Shown: piece by piece, positions 1-5,151 of the stretch
Position numbering within the stretch: the first letter of the stretch is position 1
How the letters are laid out: each line of letters opens with the position of its first letter
NCBI GenBank assembly: GCA_910579075.1
Contig: CAJTSV010000138.1
Location: forward strand, 1 to 8,440
Source: an uncultured Eubacterium sp.
GTDB lineage: Bacteria > Bacillota > Clostridia > Lachnospirales > Lachnospiraceae
Length of the DNA stretch: 8,440 nucleotides
Direction: 5' to 3'
Made by a program: the position numbers and the translations under genes
The notes under the pieces: generated by a model
What the model was told of the DNA's origin: nothing
Database searches by the model: none
What the model saw: the letters and a program-made list of their open reading frames with translations, nothing else

Positions 1-1089
1 CGCCGAGCCAAGAACCACGCTGGCCCCGGCCATCTGCGCACGCCGGATAGCTGTTTCCTTTGCATGGTATTTGGGCACCGTCTCGCTTTTATAGCTGTTT
101 TCATGTTCTTCATCCATAATAATCAGACCCAGATTGGAAAACGGCGTAAACAGCGCAGAACGCGGCCCAATCATAATATCAATATCCCCGTTTTTCGCCC
201 GTTCAAACTGGTCATAGCGCTCACCGGGCGACATTCTGGAATGAAGAACCGACACCCGGCTGCCAAACCGCTCATAAAACCGCTGCATCGTCTGAAAGGT
301 CAGCGCAATTTCCGGTATCAGCATAATGCATGCATGCCCCTTTGCACATGCATGCGCAATCAGCGCCAGATATACCTCGGTCTTTCCGCTTCCGGTCACC
401 CCGTGCAGCAGGTACGTGCATCGTTTTCCGGCATCAAACTCACGGATAATGCGTGCCGCGATTTCCTGCTGTTCCGCGTTCAGTACGATATTCCTGTGTA
501 CCGCAGGGCTGTGCAGGGCCGGATTGCGGTAAGCAGCAAAACGCTCCATGCGCACAATGCCTTTCTGCTCCATATTTCGGATAACAGACAGCGAAATGCC
601 CAGGTCTTTGGAAAGATGCTCGTATGGCTGCGGCGTGCATTCCAAAAGCTCCGCGAGCAGCCTTGCCTGCACTGCATGGTGTTTCTTCTGACACTGTGCA
701 TGCAGGCTGGCAGCCTGTTCTTTCGAAACAGCCAGGCATACCTGCTTTTTTTCCCTGTGGCGCTCCTGGCGCTTGATGGGAAGGACGGTTTTCAGCGCCT
801 GGTTCATCGTGCCGCCATACTGCCGGCGCATCCAGGCCGCCAGCGCAATCAGCTGTGATTCGATTGCAACAGCCCCCTTTATAATAGAAAGAACAGGCTT
901 GATTTTGGACACGTCGTACTCCGGGTTTTCCGTCAGTTCCACAACATACCCGGCAATCGTCCGGTTTCCAAAAGGCACGGACACGCGCATGCCTTCCGCG
1001 ATTTTTTCTTCCATCTGCGGCGGGACAAGGTACTGGAACGGTTTATCTAATTTTTCATGGGAAATATCTACAATAATATTCGCGTACAA
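1..1089 (-). CDS. priA: Primosomal protein N' (replication restart helicase PriA), N-terminal half, cut by window edge
   Basis: PriA is the DExH-type 3'-to-5' DNA helicase that recognises stalled forks and reloads the replisome in the cytoplasm. The first 363 residues are visible; full PriA proteins are usually about 730-830 residues. The start resembles the family's 3'-DNA-binding domain (YANIIVDISHEKLDKPFQY), followed by a winged-helix-like section at about residues 110-185. Helicase lobe 1 then shows Walker A GVTGSGKT (230-237), GPRSALF (308-314) and the Walker B DEEH box (326-329). The zinc-binding insertion and lobe 2 lie outside the window. The start is TTG at 1089: the frame has the murE stop only four codons upstream, the first in-frame ATG lies well inside the conserved N-terminus, and an AAGGAAG box sits 6 nt before the TTG. 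The motif normally written PEIALTPQ reads PEIALTFQ here (Phe265). The gene follows murE by 12 nt and is probably co-transcribed with it. Confidence 0.96.
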   Translation of the reverse strand, partial: MYANIIVDISHEKLDKPFQYLVPPQMEEKIAEGMRVSVPFGNRTIAGYVVELTENPEYDVSKIKPVLSIIKGAVAIESQLIALAAWMRRQYGGTMNQALKTVLPIKRQERHREKKQVCLAVSKEQAASLHAQCQKKHHAVQARLLAELLECTPQPYEHLSKDLGISLSVIRNMEQKGIVRMERFAAYRNPALHSPAVHRNIVLNAEQQEIAARIIREFDAGKRCTYLLHGVTGSGKTEVYLALIAHACAKGHACIMLIPEIALTFQTMQRFYERFGSRVSVLHSRMSPGERYDQFERAKNGDIDIMIGPRSALFTPFSNLGLIIMDEEHENSYKSETVPKYHAKETAIRRAQMAGASVVLGSA

Positions 1090-1095
1090 ATTCAG

Positions 1096-1101
1096 CTTCC
1101 T
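1096..1101 (-). promoter_or_regulatory. Ribosome binding site that fixes the TTG start of priA
   Basis: On the minus strand, AGGAAG lies directly after the murE stop codon, with six bases (CTGAAT) before TTG at 1089-1087. The murE TAA at 1104-1102 is in the same frame as priA, so translation cannot start further upstream. This leaves TTG, or the unlikely CTG at 1095, as the start. Confidence 0.7.
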
Positions 1102-2565
1102 TTATGATTTCAGTTCCGTTAAAATATCTGCAATGAGATTCCGCTCATCCATCGGATATTTTACGCCCCTGATTTCCTGATAATCCTCGTGGCCTTTTCC
1201 GGCAAGCACGATAACGTCTCCCGGCTGGCCGTTTTGAATGACATAGCGGATGGCTTCCCTGCGGTCGGCGATTTCCACATACCGGCCGTCTGTTTTTGCA
1301 ATTCCCTGCTTAATATCGTCGATAATCGCCTGCGGTTCTTCGTCCCTTGGATTATCCGAGGTAATAACGGTCAGGTCTGCCAGGCTGCCCGATACCTCCC
1401 CCATTTCATAGCGGCGCAGCCTGCTGCGGTTTCCGCCGCACCCAAACAGGCATACCAGCCGCCCCGGCTCATAGGCGCGCAGCGTCTCCAAAAGGCTTTT
1501 CAGGCTCATTGCATTATGGGCATAGTCAATCATCAGCGTAAATTTATCCGATACCGGCACCATTTCGATACGTCCTTTTACCTTCGCCTGTTTCAGGGCC
1601 CCCTGCATCGTCTCCTGCGACACCTGAAAATGGCGGCAGAGGGCAATCGCTGTCAGGGAATTGTATACGCTGAACCTGCCCGGCAGATGGATTTCCACAT
1701 CCATGCTGCAAAGCCCCTGCGTCTGGTATGACACGCCCAGAAAGCCCGGCTTGTGAATCAGCTGCATATTTTCTGCCCGAAGGTCTGCCTGCTGCGAAAA
1801 GCCAAACGTTTCGATGCTGCAGGTATGTCCCTTTATGACCTCCTGCACATGCGCATCATCCGCATTGACAATTCCCGTGTGGCACTGGCGAAACAGCATG
1901 GACTTGCATGCCAGGTATTCCTCAAATGAAGCATGTTCATTCGGCCCGATATGGTCTGGCTCCAGATTTGTAAAAATACCGATATCAAATGTAAACCCGC
2001 CCACGCGGTGCATTTTCAGTCCCTGCGAGGACACCTCCATCACACAGGCCCTGCAGCCTTCGTCGGCCATTTTACGGAAATACTGCTGGACAATATACGA
2101 TTCCGGCGTCGTATTGGCAGCCGGCATATGCGTATCGCCGATAACTGTTTCAATCGTTCCAATCAGTCCGGTCTTGTACCCGGCGCTTTCCAGAATGGAT
2201 TTTATCATATACGTTGCCGTCGTCTTGCCTTTGGTTCCGGTAATGCCGATGGTCATAAGCCGCTCTGCCGGATAGGAAAACCACGCGGCAGAAAGCTGTG
2301 CCAGCGCCAGCCTCGTGTCCGCCACCCGCAGGACACTTATGCCCTTTGGCACCTCGATGTCCTGCTCTGTGACTATGGCTGCGGCTTTTTTTGCAGCTGC
2401 TTCGCCCGCAAAGGCATGGCCGTCATAAACTGCGCCCCGGATGCAGACAAACAGGCATCCCGGCTCGATTTTCCTGGAATCATAGACAAGCGCCGTGATT
2501 TCCCTGCACGGGCCTTCTGCCAGCAGACTGTATTCCATGCGTTCTGTAAGTTTTTCAATTGTCAT
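1102..2565 (-). CDS. murE: UDP-N-acetylmuramoyl-L-alanyl-D-glutamate--2,6-diaminopimelate ligase (MurE)
   Basis: MurE is a cytoplasmic ATP-dependent Mur ligase that adds the third amino acid of the peptidoglycan stem to UDP-MurNAc-L-Ala-D-Glu. The 487-residue length is normal. Visible Mur ligase landmarks are the N-terminal UDP-binding segment with YDSRKI (28-33), the ATP loop GTKGKTT (110-116), NTTPES (151-156), MEVSSQGL (176-183), the probable carbamylated Lys221 in CKSMLF, MIDYAHN (345-351), and GKGHEDYQEI (456-465). The specificity motif reads DNPR (404-407). The Arg is the hallmark of meso-diaminopimelate enzymes, whereas lysine-type enzymes carry DNPA, so I infer a meso-DAP cell wall. 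ATG at 2565 is preceded by GGAGGT with 5 nt spacing. A sigma-A promoter lies upstream and priA follows 12 nt downstream. The gene stands outside a mur/dcw cluster in this window. Confidence 0.97.
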   Translation of the reverse strand: MTIEKLTERMEYSLLAEGPCREITALVYDSRKIEPGCLFVCIRGAVYDGHAFAGEAAAKKAAAIVTEQDIEVPKGISVLRVADTRLALAQLSAAWFSYPAERLMTIGITGTKGKTTATYMIKSILESAGYKTGLIGTIETVIGDTHMPAANTTPESYIVQQYFRKMADEGCRACVMEVSSQGLKMHRVGGFTFDIGIFTNLEPDHIGPNEHASFEEYLACKSMLFRQCHTGIVNADDAHVQEVIKGHTCSIETFGFSQQADLRAENMQLIHKPGFLGVSYQTQGLCSMDVEIHLPGRFSVYNSLTAIALCRHFQVSQETMQGALKQAKVKGRIEMVPVSDKFTLMIDYAHNAMSLKSLLETLRAYEPGRLVCLFGCGGNRSRLRRYEMGEVSGSLADLTVITSDNPRDEEPQAIIDDIKQGIAKTDGRYVEIADRREAIRYVIQNGQPGDVIVLAGKGHEDYQEIRGVKYPMDERNLIADILTELKS

Positions 2566-2585
2566 AAAATACCTCCGTCAATTTT

Positions 2586-2603
2586 GTGCATCTTATCATG
2601 CAC
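2586..2603. repeat. Small perfect inverted repeat in the murE leader
   Basis: The arms GTGCAT (2586-2591) and ATGCAC (2598-2603) flank a 6-nt spacer. On the minus strand this lies just downstream of the expected murE transcription start (about 2609) and 10 nt before the Shine-Dalgarno sequence. It could be an operator for a DNA-binding protein or a 6-bp RNA hairpin. No regulator can be named from sequence alone. Confidence 0.4.
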
Positions 2604-2615
2604 GGTATGGTTTTC

Positions 2616-2644
2616 ATTATATGCGATTATCCAGCCAAAAGCAA
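2616..2644 (-). promoter_or_regulatory. Sigma-A type promoter for murE-priA
   Basis: On the minus strand the -35 element TTGCTT (2644-2639) and a perfect -10 TATAAT (2621-2616) are separated by exactly 17 nt. The predicted transcript would start near 2609, giving a leader of about 44 nt before the murE ATG. The -35 matches the consensus only in TTG, so the strength rests on the perfect -10 and ideal spacing. Confidence 0.7.
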
Positions 2645-2674
2645 TTGCAGAATCCATGTACTGCGAACCGCAGC

Positions 2675-2699
2675 CTGTTCACTCCGTGACCAGTAACTC
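2675..2699. repeat. Palindromic element, copy 1 (imperfect)
   Basis: CTGTTCAC (2675-2682), the spacer TCC, then GTGACCAG and the flank TAACTC (2686-2699) form a stem with one mismatch. The 14 bases at 2686-2699 are the exact reverse complement of 3165-3178, which overlaps the palindrome on the other side of the membrane-protein gene. This copy lies between the murE promoter and the candidate -10 of the plus-strand gene, occupying that promoter's -35 region. Confidence 0.75.
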
Positions 2700-2715
2700 T
2701 CTTGTGCTTCCCCTG

Positions 2716-2721
2716 TATAAT
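2716..2721 (+). promoter_or_regulatory. Candidate -10 element for the CmpB-like gene
   Basis: A perfect TATAAT (preceded by TG) lies 28 nt upstream of the ATG at 2750. No convincing -35 hexamer sits 16-18 nt upstream, because that position is occupied by the palindromic element. The call rests on the -10 alone. Confidence 0.4.
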
Positions 2722-2749
2722 TGCGCCGTTTTCTGCACATCCTATCGGC

Positions 2750-3166
2750 ATGAGACGATTGCAAAACTTTTTTATCTGCGGCCTGACGGGCTGGTGCATG
2801 GAAATTCTGTTTACCTCGGCAGGCTGTATTTTCAAGCGTGACAGGCGCCTGATGGGACAGACTTCCCTTTGGATGTTCCCAATATACGGAATGGCGGCGG
2901 TGATTGCCCCGGTATCGCGGCATCTGTCCAGCTGCCCGCTGCTTTTGCGCGGCGCGATTTACAGTGCGGGCATTTTTACAGGCGAATATGTCAGCGGAAG
3001 CTTTTTAAAAAAACACCAGATGTGCCCTTGGGATTACAGCAGGGCAAAAATGAATATCAACGGCGTTATCCGGCTGGATTATGCCCCGTTATGGATGTTT
3101 GCCGGGCTGGCTTTTGAAAAAATACTGGATGCTGCCAGCCCGCACGGACGGGCTGCTGAATGCTGA
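2750..3166 (+). CDS. CmpB-like small membrane protein ('putative ABC transporter type IV' family)
   Basis: The 138-residue product has about four hydrophobic segments: residues 6-25, 39-55, 64-86 and 112-128. It resembles the Clostridia family annotated as putative ABC-transporter permease (ABC_trans_CmpB, PF06541 from memory). Recognisable family features are FFICGLTGWCMEI near the start, TSLWMFPIYG (38-47), GEYVSG (78-83), CPWDYS (92-97) and INGVIRLDYAPLWM (103-116). The function is not established; despite the name there is no ABC ATPase gene beside it. ATG at 2750 is chosen because the homologous region begins there. It lacks a clear Shine-Dalgarno sequence; a TTG at 2702 in the same frame would add 16 unrelated-looking residues and would lie upstream of the candidate -10. 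The gene is divergent from murE, upstream of pyrB on the same strand, and bracketed by palindromes that may mark a separate transcription unit or insertion. Confidence 0.8.
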   Translation: MRRLQNFFICGLTGWCMEILFTSAGCIFKRDRRLMGQTSLWMFPIYGMAAVIAPVSRHLSSCPLLLRGAIYSAGIFTGEYVSGSFLKKHQMCPWDYSRAKMNINGVIRLDYAPLWMFAGLAFEKILDAASPHGRAAEC

Positions 3167-3167
3167 G

Positions 3168-3192
3168 TTACTGGTCACAAAGTGACCAGTAA
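3168..3192. repeat. Palindromic element, copy 2 (perfect 11-bp arms)
   Basis: TTACTGGTCAC (3168-3178) and GTGACCAGTAA (3182-3192) pair perfectly across a 3-nt AAA loop. The element begins one base after the stop codon of the membrane-protein gene. No U-tract follows, so it is not a standard intrinsic terminator. It could stabilise the mRNA 3' end, bind a protein, or belong to a dispersed REP-like family. It shares its left arm with copy 1 in inverted orientation. Confidence 0.85.
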
Positions 3193-3232
3193 TAATTCTG
3201 ATAATTATGCCAAAATTTTAATGGATTCAGTC

Positions 3233-3261
3233 TTGAATTTTGTCCTTCTTTATTATATGAT
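3233..3261 (+). promoter_or_regulatory. Sigma-A type promoter for pyrBI
   Basis: TTGAAT (3233-3238) and TATGAT (3256-3261) are separated by 17 nt; they match the consensus at 4/6 and 5/6. Transcription should begin near the A-run at 3265-3269, leaving a leader of only about 40 nt. That leaves no room for a PyrR-type antiterminator/terminator pair or an E. coli-type pyrBI attenuator. Confidence 0.65.
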
Positions 3262-3296
3262 TGTAAAAATGCCCATAACTATGGATGCCAAAATGC

Positions 3297-3303
3297 AAGG
3301 AGG
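3297..3303 (+). promoter_or_regulatory. Ribosome binding site deciding the pyrB start
   Basis: A full AAGGAGG lies 5 nt before ATG at 3309. This places initiation there and not at the in-frame ATG at 3285, which has no such signal and would add eight residues that do not resemble the family. Confidence 0.85.
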
Positions 3304-3308
3304 TCAAC

Positions 3309-4229
3309 ATGAAGCACTTACTTAATCCGCTGGATTTTTCCGTTACCGAACTCGAAGACCTGTTAAAACTGGCAAATGCCATTGAAGCAGAACCGCAGAA
3401 ATACGCACATGCCTGTGAAGGAAAAAAACTGGCTGCCTGCTTTTATGAACCGAGCACAAGGACAAGGCTGAGCTTTGAAGCTGCCATGTTAAATCTCGGC
3501 GGCAGCGTGATTGGTTTTGCCAGCGGTGACAACAGTTCCGCTGCAAAGGGCGAAAGCGTGTCCGATACTATCCGCGTTATTTCCTGCTATGCCGATATCT
3601 GTGCCATCCGTCATCCGAAGGAAGGCGCTGCCCTTGTTGCCAGCAGCCGTTCTTCGATTCCTGTCATTAATGCCGGTGACGGCGGACACCAGCATCCGAC
3701 CCAGACGCTGACAGATTTATTAACCATCTATTCTCTGAAAGGCCATTTTGACCATTTAAAAGTCGGTCTCTGCGGCGACCTGAAATTTGGCCGTACCGTT
3801 CATTCCCTTATCGAAGCACTGATTCGTTATCCCGGTATTGAATTTGTACTGATTTCACCGGAAGAACTGCGCGTTCCAGGCTATATCCGCGAGGATGTGC
3901 TCGACGCGAACCAGATTCCTTATAAGGAAGTGGAACGGCTGGAAGATGCGCTGTCACAGCTGGACATCCTGTACATGACCCGCGTGCAGAAAGAACGTTT
4001 CTTTAATGAGGAAGATTACATCCGCATGAAGGATTTCTACATCCTGGACAAGGCCAAGATGAAGCTTGCGCCGAAAGACATGCTTGTGCTCCACCCGCTT
4101 CCGCGTGTCAACGAAATATCCGTGGAAGTCGATGACGACCCGAGGGCTGTCTATTTCCGGCAGGCACAGTACGGTGTCTATGTGCGCATGGCGCTTATTT
4201 TAACACTGCTTGACATTCATATTGACTAG
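3309..4229 (+). CDS. pyrB: Aspartate carbamoyltransferase, catalytic subunit
   Basis: PyrB condenses carbamoyl phosphate with L-aspartate to form N-carbamoyl-L-aspartate, the committed step of de novo pyrimidine synthesis in the cytoplasm. The 306-residue length is typical. Active-site landmarks are all present: the carbamoyl-phosphate loop STRTR (49-53), Ser-Ala-Ala-Lys around 77-80 (the mobile loop with catalytic Lys80), RHP (101-103), GDGGHQHPTQ (123-132), GDLKFGRTVHS (156-166), MTRVQKER (223-230) and HPLPR (262-266). The downstream neighbour is the regulatory chain PyrI, only 12 nt away, so a class B (E. coli-like) catalytic/regulatory holoenzyme is expected, with CTP/ATP allostery. A sigma-A promoter lies directly upstream. 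No PyrR site is recognisable. Confidence 0.98.
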   Translation: MKHLLNPLDFSVTELEDLLKLANAIEAEPQKYAHACEGKKLAACFYEPSTRTRLSFEAAMLNLGGSVIGFASGDNSSAAKGESVSDTIRVISCYADICAIRHPKEGAALVASSRSSIPVINAGDGGHQHPTQTLTDLLTIYSLKGHFDHLKVGLCGDLKFGRTVHSLIEALIRYPGIEFVLISPEELRVPGYIREDVLDANQIPYKEVERLEDALSQLDILYMTRVQKERFFNEEDYIRMKDFYILDKAKMKLAPKDMLVLHPLPRVNEISVEVDDDPRAVYFRQAQYGVYVRMALILTLLDIHID

Positions 4230-4241
4230 GAGGGGGACATT

Positions 4242-4682
4242 ATGCTGAATATAAGCGGAATCAACGAGGGCTTTGTATTAGACCATATCCAGGCGGGCAT
4301 GAGCCTTCAGATTTATCATGACCTGAAATTAAACCGGCTGGACTGCTGCGTCGCAATTATTAAAAATGCAAAAAGCAGCAAAATGGGCAAAAAGGATATC
4401 ATTAAAGTAGAATGCCCGATTGATGCCCTGGATTTGGATATTCTTGGTTTTATCGACCATAACATTACGGTGAATATTATTAAAAATGATAAAATCGTGG
4501 AAAAACGGGTGCTTTCCCTTCCAAAGGAAATCAAGAATGTAATCCGGTGCAAAAACCCGCGGTGCATCACTTCGATTGAACAGGGGCTTGACCAGATATT
4601 TGTGCTGACAGACGAGGAAAAACAGGTTTACCGGTGCAAGTACTGCGAAGCAAAATTTAAGGGGAGACGCCGGCTGAACTAA
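4242..4682 (+). CDS. pyrI: Aspartate carbamoyltransferase, regulatory subunit
   Basis: PyrI is the non-catalytic chain of aspartate transcarbamoylase. It binds nucleotide effectors in its N-terminal domain and contacts PyrB through a C-terminal zinc domain. The 146-residue length is typical. The N-terminal allosteric domain includes the GFVLDHIQAG segment (10-19) and the KVECPIDALDLDILGFID section (55-72). The zinc ligands are visible as C103-X4-C108 and C132-X2-C135, the spacing of the E. coli chain. An AGGAGG overlaps the pyrB stop codon and sits 8 nt before the ATG, so translation of the two chains is closely coupled. The last residues are basic (KGRRRLN). It is the last gene of the operon; no other pyr genes follow. 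Confidence 0.97.
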   Translation: MLNISGINEGFVLDHIQAGMSLQIYHDLKLNRLDCCVAIIKNAKSSKMGKKDIIKVECPIDALDLDILGFIDHNITVNIIKNDKIVEKRVLSLPKEIKNVIRCKNPRCITSIEQGLDQIFVLTDEEKQVYRCKYCEAKFKGRRRLN

Positions 4683-4896
4683 TCCGGCACAGCAGTAAGG
4701 CGGCAGCCTGTAAGAATCCCGCCTGCGGGATTCTGCGCCGCAAATGCGCCGTGGCAGCGGCATCTGCGTGCGCATCCTGGTGAAGCTTTTTTGTTTCTTA
4801 GGGCGCACTTTCCCATGAAACAAGAATTTATCTGACATACGTTCGGTGAATTCCTGTTCTTTTTTGTTGCTGCAAATCCGCAATTTCCTATAAAGT
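4683..4896. other. Gene-free, GC-rich structured stretch after pyrI
   Basis: I see no supported protein here. An open frame on the minus strand crosses it and continues antisense through pyrI, but has no ribosome site or family resemblance. The left part (4683-4780) is GC-rich and full of self-complementary blocks: GCGGC (4700-4704) pairs with GCCGC (4737-4741) around the palindrome at 4713-4734, and ATGCGC with GCGCAT lies further right. The right part (about 4780-4896) is AT-richer with T-runs but has no hairpin directly before them. It could be a long structured pyrBI 3' untranslated region, a dispersed intergenic repeat or a small RNA; sequence alone does not decide. Confidence 0.5.
4713..4734. 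repeat. 22-bp perfect palindrome downstream of pyrI
   Basis: AGAATCCCGC (4713-4722) and GCGGGATTCT (4725-4734) are exact reverse complements around CT. It lies 30 nt after the pyrI stop. The stem extends with an internal loop to GCGGC/GCCGC on the outside. No U-tract follows, so it is more like a REP-type palindrome or mRNA-stabilising hairpin than a terminator. Confidence 0.8.
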
Positions 4897-5004
4897 AAAA
4901 AGGGCTGCTGCATTTTATGCGCAGCATGCAGGATGTCACGGTGTCTGAAAGCATAAAGCTTTGATATCCTGCATGCGTGTATTGCCATGCAGCAGCTCTT
5001 TTTT
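4897..5004. terminator. Large nested stem-loop, probable bidirectional terminator between pyrBI and malQ
   Basis: The outer stem pairs 4897-4913 (five A then GGGCTGCTGCAT) with 4987-5003 (ATGCAGCAGCTC then five T), 17 bp with one G-U. The inner stem pairs GCATGCAGGATGTCA (4924-4938) with TGATATCCTGCATGC (4962-4976), 15 bp with one G-U. A 10-by-10 internal loop separates them, and a small AAGC/GCTT stem may form at the tip. The plus strand ends in a T-run (4999-5004) and the minus strand in CCCTTTTT. It can therefore end pyrBI transcripts and catch malQ transcripts from the other side. Confidence 0.75.
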
Positions 5005-5011
5005 GCTGTTA

Positions 5012-5049
5012 TTTATTATTGATTCTTTTTTATTATTGATTCTTTTTTA
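5012..5049. repeat. 17-bp tandem repeat, about 2.2 copies
   Basis: The unit TATTATTGATTCTTTTT occurs at 5014-5030 and again at 5031-5047 without a mismatch, with two further matching bases on each side. It is AT-rich, lies directly after the large terminator, and probably arose by slippage. Confidence 0.85.
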
Positions 5050-5112
5050 ATTCTGTTATGATTTGTTTTAGAAGAACAGGTATTCATTCATGATTTTTAT
5101 CAATTGCTTTTG

Positions 5113-5135
5113 GAAAGCAGGGCTGCTTTCTTTTT
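5113..5135 (+). terminator. Second intrinsic terminator on the plus strand
   Basis: GAAAGCAG (5113-5120) and CTGCTTTC (5123-5130) pair around GG, realistically a 7-bp stem with a 4-nt loop, followed at once by TTTTT (5131-5135). It faces pyrBI readthrough and would prevent transcription into the antisense strand of malQ. The minus strand lacks a U-tract after the stem. Confidence 0.5.
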
Positions 5136-5151
5136 CCGTAAAACAGCCGGT

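Noticed and set aside
64..858. Long plus-strand open frame opposite priA
   Set aside because: It lies wholly antisense to clear PriA helicase motifs, has no ribosome site and no recognisable domain.
2702..2749. TTG start at 2702 for the CmpB-like protein
   Set aside because: It is upstream of the likely -10 element and has no ribosome site; the added residues do not look like the family. Some doubt remains because the ATG at 2750 also has a poor ribosome site.
1933..2841. Plus-strand open frame running from the opposite strand of murE into the divergent intergenic region
   Set aside because: It is antisense to conserved MurE motifs, crosses both promoters, and its translation is rich in Cys, Arg and His without family character.
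2686..3178. The inverted 14-mers as terminal repeats of a transposon
   Set aside because: No transposase lies between them, no target-site duplication is evident outside them, and each copy is part of its own hairpin, which fits paired palindromes better than transposon ends.
4329..4988. 219-codon minus-strand open frame across the intergenic region and antisense to pyrI
   Set aside because: Half is the complement of pyrI and the rest is the palindromic region and terminator; no Shine-Dalgarno sequence precedes its start.
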